Of a stretch of DNA of 64,000 nt, positions 52,491-60,837 are shown piece by piece. Source of the stretch: Terriglobia bacterium. Lineage in GTDB: Bacteria > Acidobacteriota > Terriglobia > Acidiferrales > UBA7541. Position 1 is the stretch's first letter. The number at the start of each line of letters is the position of its first letter. The position numbers were made by a program, and so were the translations under genes. The stretch is taken from assembly GCA_020073705.1 (NCBI GenBank), contig JAIQES010000014.1:1-64000 (forward strand), read 5' to 3'. The notes under the pieces were generated by a model that saw nothing but the letters and a program-made list of their open reading frames with translations, did no database searches and was not told the DNA's origin.

Positions 52491-52520
52491 AATTCACTTC
52501 TTGCTGACCGCAACTACTCT

Positions 52521-52549
52521 ATCTTACAGAGACTTCCTTACCGCTGCAA
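52521..52549 (-). promoter_or_regulatory. Predicted promoter of tRNA-Ala
   Basis: On the minus strand TTGCAG (52544-52549) and TAAGAT (52521-52526) are 17 bp apart, about 35-40 bp before the tRNA 5' end. The possible island boundary repeat begins right at its -35 box. Confidence 0.5.
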
Positions 52550-52561
52550 CTGAGTCCAAAC
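52549..52561. repeat. Direct repeat ACTGAGTCCAAAC, left copy
   Basis: 13-bp exact repeat, same orientation as the copy at 55526-55538. The pair encloses 2.96 kb that holds all the small unknown genes of the island. Confidence 0.5.
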
Positions 52562-52919
52562 CGCTAGAGTGAGTCCAAGATGGACCGAGACGCTCGGGTG
52601 TTTCCCGTTTGAAGCTATCGCAAGCCATGCAAAACAAAGTCATAACTAACAATGAAGTGTTAGACTTAGTAACAACAGGCGAAAGCAGGCCATGCTTTTT
52701 GTGCGTGATTCAAACGTGGTCGAGTAGAACCTACGTGATAAGTAGTGTGTAATCTATGTCATGGCATGGTGGGAACGGCGTTGGGACCGAGGCGTCACTG
52801 TCACAAAAGTTTTTGGACGTTTTCAAAGTCGAGGCTAGATTAAATTTCAAGCCATGTTCAAATGTGATCCTGATTTTATTTTTGGGCATGTAGAACCTCG
52901 CGGTAACAGTGTGTAGCCT

Positions 52920-53381
52920 TCACTTTAACAGTGCGTGCGGAGTCCGAAGCCACATTTCCCAGACGTGCCAGCCTATGTAAAATATCGCCCCTGAAATTAG
53001 AAACTCGAATTGCATTTTGCCGAAGCGCTCTGTCCGAGAAGAGTTGGCGTTGATCCCATTCTGGATAGCGGCAGCGAGAATAGCGATAATTTCAGGATTC
53101 TTACCCGCAACGGGGTTCTCGCCCGCGTACACGTTTAGGAGTTCAAAATTTGAGTACAGGGACGACGCCATAAGTGTCAAGTGTCGGCATCCGCAGTAGA
53201 AACTTAGACCCCAAGACAAGACAGCAGCAGCGAGGGGAACTTGGGACCATGTGAGCGCCGCAGTAGCCGTTTCCCTTACTACCAGAGCGACGGCTGCACC
53301 CGCCGCAGCCAAGAGGAAGTACGTGTACTTGTCCTGAGCGTTGCGGAATTGGTTATAGACTGCGATTTGTCGTTCGGACAT
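52920..53381 (-). CDS. Hypothetical membrane protein
   Basis: 153 residues with three likely membrane helices: TYFLLAAAGAAVALVV (about 19-35), VPLAAAVLSWGLSFYCGC (about 48-65) and FLISGAIFYIGWHVWEMW (about 127-145). The soluble middle has NPVAGKNPEIIAILAAAIQNG. I do not recognise the family. An SD-like TGAGG lies close before the ATG. It belongs to the composition-shifted island. Confidence 0.6.
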   Translation of the reverse strand: MSERQIAVYNQFRNAQDKYTYFLLAAAGAAVALVVRETATAALTWSQVPLAAAVLSWGLSFYCGCRHLTLMASSLYSNFELLNVYAGENPVAGKNPEIIAILAAAIQNGINANSSRTERFGKMQFEFLISGAIFYIGWHVWEMWLRTPHALLK

Positions 53382-53450
53382 GATTGCCTCAGAGCAAGAT
53401 CAGAATGTCCTTTGCTGACAAAGAAGCGACCCCGGCCAGCGATTAGTGTT

Positions 53451-53780
53451 CTAGGGAAGTTTCCAGCATTCGCCCTTTATAAACTCTTCACTAGCCGCTT
53501 TCAAAATCGCAGCAGCTTGGGCTTCAGGCATGAAAGTGTCAGCGTCAAATTCCTCTTCGTTGACGCGAAGCTGGAAGTCGAACTGGGTTATGTCATCGGC
53601 AACATCGACTCTTCTACCTCGACAGATACCTGCGTAGCGTTTCTCTCCATCAATTTCAAAAGCAGCAACCCAATAGTCATCTGATGGAATAAATTCTGAG
53701 TTTGCCCACGCCTTTTTTGCCAAGTCTAATTCGCCACGAGTGTTGTCCAGCTTTCTGACCACGAAGTTCGTAATCACCAT
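53451..53780 (-). CDS. Hypothetical protein
   Basis: 109 residues from ATG 53780, chosen because GGAG lies about 9 bases upstream. Soluble and acidic: ITNFVVRKLDNTRGELDLAKK, then a beta-rich part DDYWVAAFEIDGEKRYAGIC and FDFQLRVNEEEFD, ending helical (EAQAAAILKAASEEFIKG). No known domain recognised. Same strand as its neighbours but 70 bp apart. Confidence 0.55.
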   Translation of the reverse strand: MVITNFVVRKLDNTRGELDLAKKAWANSEFIPSDDYWVAAFEIDGEKRYAGICRGRRVDVADDITQFDFQLRVNEEEFDADTFMPEAQAAAILKAASEEFIKGECWKLP

Positions 53781-53889
53781 GCTATTTGCTCCGCGTGCCA
53801 CAGTCTGTGGACACTGTAAGAGTTGGTTACCCCTGTCCTATTTCTAGCGGTGTTTCTAATGATCTAATTTTCATTTTTTGCTTCCCAGA

Positions 53890-54198
53890 TTATTCTTCTC
53901 TGTCCCTGATGCCAATGAGGATGCTTCGCTCCCGATCAATACCCCATTGTTGTAGGGCACCGTTGACGATCTCCCATGCACTCGCGTAAGTGGTGACTCC
54001 GGGTGAATCATTGGCAGGCGGAATATCTTCGAGTGTAGGCCATTTCACGCGGCACACTTGAATGGTAGCCCCTGCCGTTCCCTCGGGGTTTCCCAACCCC
54101 GTTACTCCGGTCACGCGGAAATACTTCCAAGTATCGGGCAAGTGGTCCCCTGTGTCTTGACCCTTGTCCACGTAGATTAGGTCGCTCACTATCTCCAT
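53890..54198 (-). CDS. Hypothetical protein
   Basis: 102 residues from ATG 54198, which has GGAGGG six bases upstream; an ATG two codons earlier would leave no spacing. Sequence EIVSDLIYVDKGQDTGDHLP, then WKYFRVTGVTGLGNPEGTAG and a helical end (SAWEIVNGALQQWGIDRERS). No family recognised and no membrane helix. Part of the small-gene island. Confidence 0.5.
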   Translation of the reverse strand: MEIVSDLIYVDKGQDTGDHLPDTWKYFRVTGVTGLGNPEGTAGATIQVCRVKWPTLEDIPPANDSPGVTTYASAWEIVNGALQQWGIDRERSILIGIRDREE

Positions 54199-54303
54199 TG
54201 GCATCCCTCCACGCCAGCGAATTCTAACATGCAAAGTCGTGCTACTGCCGCGTTAGTGCGATGAGCTTGACACAGGTAGGAGAAGCTAATACAAACAATC
54301 TCC

Positions 54304-54621
54304 ATGAACAAAGCGGGACTCAAAGCCATTGTGCGTGATGGGTTGGATGATCCTAATGTGCTCGGACGGATCGCATGTAAGCTACGAGATGATGATTCAC
54401 TCGTTCAGGCACATAATGATGGCCGCGATTTTCGCGTTGGTTGGGGTCAGCACCTAGGTTACTTACGCTGTACGATTTTCGTGGGCGCTACCGATGATGC
54501 TCTAGCCCAGATTGACATTCACGATGATGGTGACGTGCGCGTAGAAGCATGGGAACCACTGAGCGTGACAATTAGCCCAAGTGAAGACCTGATCTGCCTG
54601 ACTCGATTCCGTCTGGGATAG
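54304..54621 (+). CDS. Hypothetical protein
   Basis: 105 residues, acidic. NKAGLKAIVRDGLDDPNVLG is helical; then GRDFRVGWGQHLGYLRCTIF and ALAQIDIHDDGDVRVEAWEP suggest a beta domain. I do not recognise the family. A GGAGAAG lies about 20 bases before the ATG, too far to be convincing. It precedes the 59-residue gene by 53 bp on the same strand. Confidence 0.5.
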   Translation: MNKAGLKAIVRDGLDDPNVLGRIACKLRDDDSLVQAHNDGRDFRVGWGQHLGYLRCTIFVGATDDALAQIDIHDDGDVRVEAWEPLSVTISPSEDLICLTRFRLG

Positions 54622-54674
54622 TGTCTTGACAATTTTCCAGCATAGGTGCAAGTAGGTATGGAGGAGCTATCTAT

Positions 54675-54854
54675 ATGGAACGAAAGTTTGCTATTGGGAC
54701 ACGTGTTAAGGGCAAAGAAGGGGACGATGGAAAAGCTAGTTTCCGTGGTCGCACCGGGACAGTTATCAGTTACCTCAGCGGTTCAGGCTATTTCGTCAAG
54801 TTCGATGATGGACGGGAAGAGTACGCCTATGCTCATTGGCTTGAAGCTATCTGA
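54675..54854 (+). CDS. 59-residue KOW/SH3-like protein
   Basis: 59 residues, shorter than usual gene-finding limits. GGAGGAG lies 8-9 bases before ATG. Sequence features: ERKFAIGTRVKGKEGDDGKA, then GRTGTVISYLSGSGYFVKFDDGREEYAYAHWLE, the pattern of a small SH3-like beta barrel (V-x-x-G-T-V...V-x-F-D-D-G). Such barrels bind nucleic acid or protein. An overlapping longer frame on the same strand (54646-55122) runs antisense to the next gene and is less credible. Confidence 0.6.
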   Translation: MERKFAIGTRVKGKEGDDGKASFRGRTGTVISYLSGSGYFVKFDDGREEYAYAHWLEAI

Positions 54855-54896
54855 GTTGGACGACCATAGGTGGTTTGTTGAACGGGAAAGAATCAT

Positions 54897-55472
54897 TCAG
54901 GGTTTCGCAGTCGAATGCTTATGCTGTGCTTTGGGAGTGCCTTTGACTATCATGGATTCATATCGCCAAAAATCTTTGAGGTCTTCTTTAGACGGTCTTG
55001 ACTCCGTTCCATGCGATTCGGTTTCCATTGATTCAAGCCGTTTGACAAGTGATACAAGATTCGCGTACTCAGATGGATCATCCTTCTGGTCTTGCTCAAT
55101 CATTTCCCTGGCGGCAGCATAAGTGCAGAAGATTTGATAGCTCCAAGTTTCCCAAACGTCTTTGTCAGTGAGATAGCCACGGTTTGTTAGAAGAGCTACA
55201 GTTTCAAGAAAATCTAAAACCTTCTCTTCTTCTGGGGAATCGTCAACACCTTTGAGCCTTTTCTCCGCATAGATTTTTCTATAAGCGACCATCGGTTCAT
55301 CTTCAAATTCTTTATTGAGTGTGAGCAAGTGTTGTACTTGGGCTTCTTTGTGCGCGGCGCTGATTTGCCAGTGAGCATAGCCTAGGGCCGCGATGCCGCT
55401 ACAAGCGATCATGCCTGTGAAGATAGCCGTCAACCACTCCGGCCTGAGTTTGGTCGCCATTGGCGGAATCAT
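54897..55472 (-). CDS. Hypothetical single-pass membrane protein
   Basis: 191 residues (ATG 55460 is an alternative start). One helix near the N-terminus (WLTAIFTGMIACSGIAALGYAHW), then a cytoplasmic helical region with HLLTLNKEFEDEPMVAYRKIYAEKRLKG and FLETVALLTNRGYLTDKDVWETWSY. The layout resembles DUF4760-type proteins, whose function is unknown; that link is tentative. Last gene of the small-gene island. Confidence 0.58.
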   Translation of the reverse strand: MIPPMATKLRPEWLTAIFTGMIACSGIAALGYAHWQISAAHKEAQVQHLLTLNKEFEDEPMVAYRKIYAEKRLKGVDDSPEEEKVLDFLETVALLTNRGYLTDKDVWETWSYQIFCTYAAAREMIEQDQKDDPSEYANLVSLVKRLESMETESHGTESRPSKEDLKDFWRYESMIVKGTPKAQHKHSTAKP

Positions 55473-55525
55473 ACTCCGCGTCTAGTGGCGCGGCAAGCTC
55501 TGCCAGCACGGGTATATCATCAAAA

Positions 55526-55538
55526 ACTGAGTCCAAAC
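55526..55538. repeat. Direct repeat ACTGAGTCCAAAC, right copy
   Basis: Exact second copy of the 13-bp repeat at 52549-52561; it is followed by a further partial unit CTGAGTC. Confidence 0.5.
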
Positions 55539-55569
55539 TGAGTCAGGGAAGTGAGTCTTTTCTGAGGGC

Positions 55570-55596
55570 GAAACGGGGCGTAAGCGACGCCGTTTC
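55570..55596 (-). terminator. Hairpin after the CtpA-type gene
   Basis: GAAACGG(GG)CGT (55570-55581) pairs with ACGCCGTTTC (55587-55596) with a two-base bulge and 5-nt loop, about 120 bp past the protease stop. No T tract; possible weak terminator. Confidence 0.3.
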
Positions 55597-55613
55597 AACT
55601 TGGAATAGTGTTT

Positions 55614-55629
55614 CTAGCCGCCCACCGAA
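55614..55629. repeat. Candidate attachment-type repeat, distal side
   Basis: CTAGCCGCCCACCGAA, 14 of 16 bases equal to the tRNA-Ala 5'-end segment at 52475-52490, same orientation. Confidence 0.35.
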
Positions 55630-55713
55630 CCTCAGCTATGTTAGCAGGGGTCGGCGCCGTTTCCAATCGCACCAATCCATGAATACATGTGAAGAATTAA
55701 TGTAGTGGTGGCA

Positions 55714-57330
55714 TTACCGCTGTTGTTGCGTTCCCGCTCCCGCGGTGCGCTGCGCGATGATCTTGCGCGCGTTTTGATAAAGCGCCCTTGCTTGCGGCAG
55801 GGACTCGATGGCTTTCTGAAGTTGTGCGTCGTCTTCGAGATCGACTTTGTATCCCTCAGTCAGGCCGAAAACGGAAATAAAGGCCTCTTTCCTGATTTCG
55901 TGCTTAATCCAGGTGAGGTTCTGAGCGATCTCGGTTTCGGTGTGCTTGATCTTCTCTTTGTCGAGGTATTGGAAGAAGATTTTCATCACGTCGTCATCCG
56001 CAACGAAGTCCTTTGTGATTTCGGGCTTCGTCCCCAGGAAGTAGGTCGTGAATCCTCCGACGCCGCCCTGATACTCGAAGAACACGTTGCGACGGAGCAG
56101 CATTTCCTGAAACGGATCGAGCTTCGGCTGCGGAGCGGGAACATCCGGAGTGATGCCGCCACCGCCGGTCACCTGCCGGCCGCTGTCGGTCAGTTTGACT
56201 TCGGTCGGACGCGGGTTCTTGTGGTTATAGAGGTAGTCGTAGAGCGAAGTGTCTTTGTAGTCGCGCTGAATCAGCCGCCCGCTGGGGGTGTAATAGCGCG
56301 CTGTAGTCAATGCCAGGCCGGTATTCTCGCTGAGCCCGGACACCGTTTGCACGAGGCCTTTTCCAAAGCTCTGGTCGCCGACAATCAATCCGCGGTCGTG
56401 GTCCTGGATTGCGCCGCTGACGATTTCAGAGGCCGATGCTGATCCGCCGTTGACAAGCACGACCAAGGGCACGGTGATTCCGCGATTCCCGCGCACCGCG
56501 TAGTAGCGCCGCTCCTGCGACGTGCGCCCGTGATGCGACACAATCAACTGGTTCTTATCCAGGAACATGTCGGAAACAGCGACGGCTTCGTTCAGGAGTC
56601 CGCCTGGATTTCCGCGTAGGTCGAGCACCAGTCCGTCGAGCGATGCCGCATCAACTTGCTTGAGCGCCGCAGAAAGTTCGGTATCGGTGGTCTCATTGAA
56701 ACCGGAAAGTTTGATGTACCCAATGTCCGGCTTGATCCGGAACGCGATATCCACGGAATGCTTCGGGATCTCATCCCGCGTGACAGTGAAATTGAGCAGT
56801 TGGTCGTACCCCACGCGCCTCATCGTGATGTGAACGACGGTACCCTTCGGCCCTTTCAGCATGTCCGCCACTTCGGAACTGCTGAGTCCTTCGGCCGATT
56901 TGCCATCCACGGCCATAATCACGTCACCTGGGCGGATACCGGCGCGAGAAGCCGGTGCGCCGGGCATGGGCGCCAGCACATAAGTAAAGTTCTCGCGCGG
57001 AACGATGGTCATCCCAACGCCGTAGTACCGTCCACGTTGGTCTTCGCGCAGATTGGCGTATGCGCGAGGGTCAAAAAAGCTGGAATGCGGGTCGAGCACA
57101 CGTAACATTCCGGGAATGGCGCCGGAATAGAGCGCGTGATCGGTATCAACCGGAGTGGCGTAATTCTTTTCGACGACGGACAGTACCCGAGTGAAGGACT
57201 TCACCGAGTCCTGCAAGCTATTCACATCGGAGGAGGTCGCACGGACGGGAGGCCCGTAAATTCCCCCCAAAACCGCAGATATGACCAAAACGCCTACAAC
57301 GAGCAGCGCTCCGCGTCTTTCACCGTGCAT
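55714..57330 (-). CDS. S41-family C-terminal processing protease (CtpA type)
   Basis: 538 residues from ATG 57330; a GTG at 57354 would sit almost on the predicted transcription start. One membrane/signal helix (ALLVVGVLVISAVLGGIYG), a PDZ domain near 105-185 (APASRAGIRPGDVIMAVDG), then the S41 core: LDGLVLDLRGNPGGLL, nucleophile Ser in NGGSASASEIVSGA and Lys in GDQSFGKGLVQ. Cuts C-terminal tails of periplasmic proteins. The last 140 residues are an extra helical domain. Divergent from the tat operon with close promoters. Confidence 0.92.
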   Translation of the reverse strand: MHGERRGALLVVGVLVISAVLGGIYGPPVRATSSDVNSLQDSVKSFTRVLSVVEKNYATPVDTDHALYSGAIPGMLRVLDPHSSFFDPRAYANLREDQRGRYYGVGMTIVPRENFTYVLAPMPGAPASRAGIRPGDVIMAVDGKSAEGLSSSEVADMLKGPKGTVVHITMRRVGYDQLLNFTVTRDEIPKHSVDIAFRIKPDIGYIKLSGFNETTDTELSAALKQVDAASLDGLVLDLRGNPGGLLNEAVAVSDMFLDKNQLIVSHHGRTSQERRYYAVRGNRGITVPLVVLVNGGSASASEIVSGAIQDHDRGLIVGDQSFGKGLVQTVSGLSENTGLALTTARYYTPSGRLIQRDYKDTSLYDYLYNHKNPRPTEVKLTDSGRQVTGGGGITPDVPAPQPKLDPFQEMLLRRNVFFEYQGGVGGFTTYFLGTKPEITKDFVADDDVMKIFFQYLDKEKIKHTETEIAQNLTWIKHEIRKEAFISVFGLTEGYKVDLEDDAQLQKAIESLPQARALYQNARKIIAQRTAGAGTQQQR

Positions 57331-57363
57331 TTCGCCCTCGCTTTCTTGCTTCACAATGCATTA

Positions 57364-57372
57364 AGTATAGCA
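57364..57372 (-). promoter_or_regulatory. Predicted extended -10 promoter of the CtpA-type gene
   Basis: On the minus strand TGC followed by TATACT (57364-57369) forms an extended -10 element; no good -35 is needed or seen. The transcript would start near 57357, 27 nt before ATG 57330. It lies about 17 bp from the opposing tatB -35 box. Confidence 0.5.
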
Positions 57373-57388
57373 TAACGTGGCCCCTGAA

Positions 57389-57417
57389 TTGACACCCCTT
57401 GGACTGTCCACTATGAT
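57389..57417 (+). promoter_or_regulatory. Predicted promoter of the tatB operon
   Basis: TTGACA (57389-57394) and TATGAT (57412-57417) with a 17-bp spacer. Transcription would begin near 57424, which excludes the ATG at 57423 and supports the tatB start at 57507. Confidence 0.7.
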
Positions 57418-57506
57418 TCTATATGTGCAGGGGAGCAGGCCCGGACATTGACTCTCGGCCGCCTGAAATTTCCCCAGTCGGCACAAAAAGGCATCCACCA
57501 CTGGCA

Positions 57507-57902
57507 ATGCTGAGTCTGCCTCATCTGGTTGTCATCTTCATCGTGGCCTTGGTTATTTTCGGGCCGCAGAAGCTGCCGGAGCTCGCCCGTATGCTGGGCA
57601 AAGCTACGGCGGAATTCCGCAAAATGACGGGCGATTTTCGATACGCATTGGAAGAAGAGGTGCGTGAGCTTGATCGCCAAGCCCGGCTTCGTGAGTTGGA
57701 TGCCGCCCAAGCTTCATCGCAAGCCCAACCGGCCCAGAATCAGCCGGAAGGCACCATGCCGCGCGCCCTGCCGGAGGCGGACGCCGCCGCTCCAGCGGTG
57801 GTTGAACCGCCACCCCATGCGGACCCCGACTCGGCTCCGGCAGAGCCGGAAGCTGTAGTCACGCCTCAAGAGAAGCCTCCTGATGACAACGCCGCAGTCT
57901 GA
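57507..57902 (+). CDS. tatB: Twin-arginine translocase subunit TatB/TatA
   Basis: 131 residues from ATG 57507. A short N-terminal helix (LPHLVVIFIVALVIFGPQKLPELARMLGKA) with the FGP hinge, then an amphipathic helix (TAEFRKMTGDFRYALEEEVREL) and an Ala/Pro/Glu-rich tail. The longer helix favours TatB over TatA. It is 20 bp overlapped with tatC and should make the Tat receptor for folded, cofactor-bearing exports. The frame upstream to 57423 lies before the transcript start. Confidence 0.88.
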   Translation: MLSLPHLVVIFIVALVIFGPQKLPELARMLGKATAEFRKMTGDFRYALEEEVRELDRQARLRELDAAQASSQAQPAQNQPEGTMPRALPEADAAAPAVVEPPPHADPDSAPAEPEAVVTPQEKPPDDNAAV

Positions 57903-58692
57903 CTCGTCCACGCCTCCGCCCGAGCAGGAAGCCGGCGGAAAGATGTCCTTTTTCGACCACCTGACGGACCTGAGGAAACGAATCATCAACTCGGCGATCG
58001 CCATTGCCTTAGGCGCGGGTATTGGTGTCAGCATCGCTGACAAAGTCTTTGGTCTCATCGCCCGTCCGATGCAGGCCGCTCTGCGCAAGCAACATCTGGA
58101 TGACAGGCTGGTTTACACAAGCCCGGCTGGCGCGATCAACCTCATCATCTCATTGGGGATTTATATCGGCGTCGTTCTCGCCGCCCCGGTTGTCCTCTAT
58201 CAAGTGTGGCTTTTTATCGCGCCGGGCCTTTACAAGAACGAGCGCCGCGCCGTGACGGGGTTCATTTTCTCTTCTTTGTTTCTGTTTCTTGCGGGAATCT
58301 CCTTCGGCTACTTCGTGATGCTGCCGTACATGTTGGCTTTCCTCACTGGATTTCAAGGTCCGTTCAGGCCGCTGATCAGCATCAACGAATACTTCGACTT
58401 CATTCTGATCGTCCTGCTTGGCCTCGGGATCATTTTCGAGCTCCCCGTGCTGATTTTCTTTCTTGCGCTATTCAATATTGTGACGCCGAAATTTCTCTGG
58501 AAGAACCTCCGGTACGCCATTCTGATCATCGCCGTGGTTGCTGCTATCGTGACGCCTACACCGGACGCTACGACAATGCTGGTGTTCATGGCGCCGATGG
58601 TGTTGCTCTACTTCATCGGTATCGGGGTCGCGGCGCTCGTCGTCCGCCGAAAGGCGAAGGCGGCTGTGATAACGGGTGAAGGGACGCGATAA
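57883..58692 (+). CDS. tatC: Twin-arginine translocase subunit TatC
   Basis: 269 residues with six membrane helices. FFDHLTDLRKRIINS near 22 is the signal-recognition start, and the loop KNERRAVTGFIFSSLFLFLAGISFGYFVMLP with the helix-membrane Glu/Arg pattern follows; VTPTPDATTMLVFMAPMVLLYFIG is the last pair. TatC binds the twin-arginine signal. Overlaps tatB by 20 bp and abuts the M28 gene. Confidence 0.95.
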   Translation: MTTPQSDSSTPPPEQEAGGKMSFFDHLTDLRKRIINSAIAIALGAGIGVSIADKVFGLIARPMQAALRKQHLDDRLVYTSPAGAINLIISLGIYIGVVLAAPVVLYQVWLFIAPGLYKNERRAVTGFIFSSLFLFLAGISFGYFVMLPYMLAFLTGFQGPFRPLISINEYFDFILIVLLGLGIIFELPVLIFFLALFNIVTPKFLWKNLRYAILIIAVVAAIVTPTPDATTMLVFMAPMVLLYFIGIGVAALVVRRKAKAAVITGEGTR

Positions 58693-59664
58693 ATGAGCGC
58701 ACAGTTCCGGACCATTGCTTTCGGAATGGTTGTGGCCGCGCTTCTGTGTATGGCGGCCTGTAGCCGTCAGCCTTCGTCGGCAAACGATGGCGCAAATACA
58801 GCTGCGTCACCTCAGGCAGCCAGTATTCCTGCCGCCCCAGCCGCAGAGACCACGGGAGGTTTTGACGGCGCGCGCTCTTACAAGCACGTCGCGCAACTCG
58901 TGGCCATTGGTCCGCACCCGGCGGGTTCCGACGGAATTCACCGCGCGCAGACCTACATCCTCGAACAGCTCAAAAGTTATGGTTGTCCGGTGGAAGAGCA
59001 GGACTTCCACGCTTCCACGCCGGCCGGCAACGTCGCGATGAAAAACATTATTGTCAAGATCCCGTCCGCGAACCCGAATATGATTCTGTACGCGACGCAC
59101 TATGACACCAAACGGATCGATAATTTTGTCGGTGCGGACGACGGGGGATCGAGTACAGGAGTTTTGCTGGAGCTGGCGCGCCTTCTCTGCGCGCGCAAGA
59201 ACGCGGAGACAATCTGGCTGGCGTTTTTCGACGGCGAGGAAGCTTTCGAGCTGCAATGGGCCGATCCCGACAATACCTATGGGAGCCGCGAACTGGCCGC
59301 AAGCCTCGCGCTATCCGGCAATCTTCGGCACGTGAAAGCCATGATTTTGACCGACATGGTTGGCCCGTACAATCCCGTATTCAGGCGCGAATCGAATTCC
59401 ACTCCATGGCTCACCGATATGATTTGGTCCACTGCGGCGCGTCTGGGGTACGGGAAAGTATTTGTAAATGATAGCGCCCCCGTTGAAGACGATCACATTC
59501 CGTTTCTAAACCGCGACGTCCCGGCAACCGATCTGATCGATTTGGATGTCCCCTACTGGCACACAACCCGCGACACGCTCGACAAGATTGACCCGCGCAG
59601 TCTTGCGATTACCGGACACGTCTTGATCGCATCGCTCCCCGAAATTGAGAAGAAAATCCGGTAG
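58693..59664 (+). CDS. M28-family metallopeptidase lipoprotein (glutaminyl-cyclase-like)
   Basis: 323 residues starting directly after the tatC stop. Lipobox CMAAC near residue 22, an Ala/Ser-rich spacer, then the M28 domain: LYATHYDTK (His, Asp), GADDGGSSTGVLLELAR (Asp), AFFDGEEAFELQW (Glu pair), LTDMVGP (Asp) and PYWHTTRDTLDKID (His). The DGEEAFxxW and WHTxxDTLDKI pattern is that of glutaminyl-peptide cyclotransferase-like members, so it may cyclise N-terminal Gln rather than cleave peptides. Attached to the membrane facing the periplasm. Confidence 0.85.
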   Translation: MSAQFRTIAFGMVVAALLCMAACSRQPSSANDGANTAASPQAASIPAAPAAETTGGFDGARSYKHVAQLVAIGPHPAGSDGIHRAQTYILEQLKSYGCPVEEQDFHASTPAGNVAMKNIIVKIPSANPNMILYATHYDTKRIDNFVGADDGGSSTGVLLELARLLCARKNAETIWLAFFDGEEAFELQWADPDNTYGSRELAASLALSGNLRHVKAMILTDMVGPYNPVFRRESNSTPWLTDMIWSTAARLGYGKVFVNDSAPVEDDHIPFLNRDVPATDLIDLDVPYWHTTRDTLDKIDPRSLAITGHVLIASLPEIEKKIR

Positions 59665-59742
59665 CACGTCGTGGGATTGTCGTTTCGAACTTAGAACTCC
59701 GCCAAATGTGTTACATTTTTCAAGCGCGTAAGTGCGGCACAG

Positions 59743-60837
59743 ATGAAGAAAATCAAGGTGCAGGCTGCGAATGGGTCCTACGAAATCCTCTGCGGGCGTG
59801 GTGTGCTTGCGCGGGCGGCGCACGCCGTGGCAGGTCTCGGGCACAAAGATGCTGTGTTTCTGGTTTCCTCCCCTCGGGTATGGGGGCATTGGGGCGCGCG
59901 AGTAGAGAAGATCTTCAAGGGAAGCCGTCGCGCAACGATTCTGTTCGACGACCGCGAGGCTGCTAAGAATCTTGTCACGGTGGAGCGAACTTGCCGGAAA
60001 CTGGTGCGCTCCGGGGCCGATCGCCGTGCGTTGCTGGTCGCTGTCGGAGGGGGAGTCGTCGGGGACGTGGCAGGTTTTGTAGCGGCCAGCTATGCCCGGG
60101 GAATCGGGCTCGTGCATGTCCCTACAACGTTGGTCGCCCAGGTGGATAGCGCGATTGGCGGAAAGACCGGAGTCAACCTGCCGGAAGGGAAGAATCTGGT
60201 CGGGGCTTTCTACCCGCCGAAGCTTGTGCTTGCCGACCCGGAGCTCCTTAGGACACTCCCGCTGCGCGAATTCCGCTCGGGCATTTACGAAATCATCAAG
60301 TACGGCGTCATTGGTGACGCAAGTCTGTTCCGGTTTCTGGAGCGCGGAATGGAAAAACTCCTTCGCCGCGATGTAGCTGCGCTCGATTTCGTCATTGAGC
60401 GGGCGGCTGCGCAAAAGGCGTGGGTGGTTTCCCGCGATGAGCGCGAATCCGGATTGCGCGAAATCCTGAACTTCGGCCATACGTTCGCGCACGCGCTCGA
60501 AAGCGTGACGCGCTACCGCAAGTACCTCCACGGCGAAGCGGTCGGCTGGGGGATGATTGCGGCCGCTAAGCTTGCCGTCGCAAACGGATTGTTTTCGTCT
60601 CGGGATGCCGGGCGCCTTACTGGTCTGATCGCGCGCGTCGGCCCGCTGCCCTCGTGGCCGGACGTTTCCGCCGCCCGGCTGATTACGGCCATGCAAGCGG
60701 ATAAGAAAACGCGGGCGGGCCGTCTCCGTTTTGTTCTCCCGCAGCGGATCGGAAAAGTTCGCTGTGGCGTCCAAGCCGATCCAAAGATACTGTTCCAGAT
60801 CCTGCGCGAGTGCGCTTCCGCGGGCTCCCGGAAATGA
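59743..60837 (+). CDS. aroB: 3-dehydroquinate synthase
   Basis: 364 residues. Second step of the shikimate pathway, NAD and zinc dependent. The NAD-binding GGGVVGDVAGFVAASYARG near 103, PTTLVAQVDSAIGGKTGVNLPEGKN, the zinc ligands in the Glu/His segments (IYEIIKYGVI, LNFGHTFAHALE, YLHGEAVGWGM) are all intact. It overlaps the methyltransferase start (ATGA), an unusual partner for aroB; both contribute to quinone synthesis in menaquinone makers by way of chorismate. Confidence 0.95.
   Translation: MKKIKVQAANGSYEILCGRGVLARAAHAVAGLGHKDAVFLVSSPRVWGHWGARVEKIFKGSRRATILFDDREAAKNLVTVERTCRKLVRSGADRRALLVAVGGGVVGDVAGFVAASYARGIGLVHVPTTLVAQVDSAIGGKTGVNLPEGKNLVGAFYPPKLVLADPELLRTLPLREFRSGIYEIIKYGVIGDASLFRFLERGMEKLLRRDVAALDFVIERAAAQKAWVVSRDERESGLREILNFGHTFAHALESVTRYRKYLHGEAVGWGMIAAAKLAVANGLFSSRDAGRLTGLIARVGPLPSWPDVSAARLITAMQADKKTRAGRLRFVLPQRIGKVRCGVQADPKILFQILRECASAGSRK

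Larger units (their letters stand above)
52485..52919. other. Gene-free stretch next to tRNA
   Basis: 435 bp more AT-rich than the flanks. It contains the tRNA promoter and one copy of ACTGAGTCCAAAC at 52549-52561. I see no protein gene here. Confidence 0.5.

Noticed and set aside
54646-55122. Plus-strand frame of 158 codons
   Set aside because: Its first part overlaps the 59-residue gene, which has the better ribosome site, and its second part is antisense to the gene at 54897-55472.
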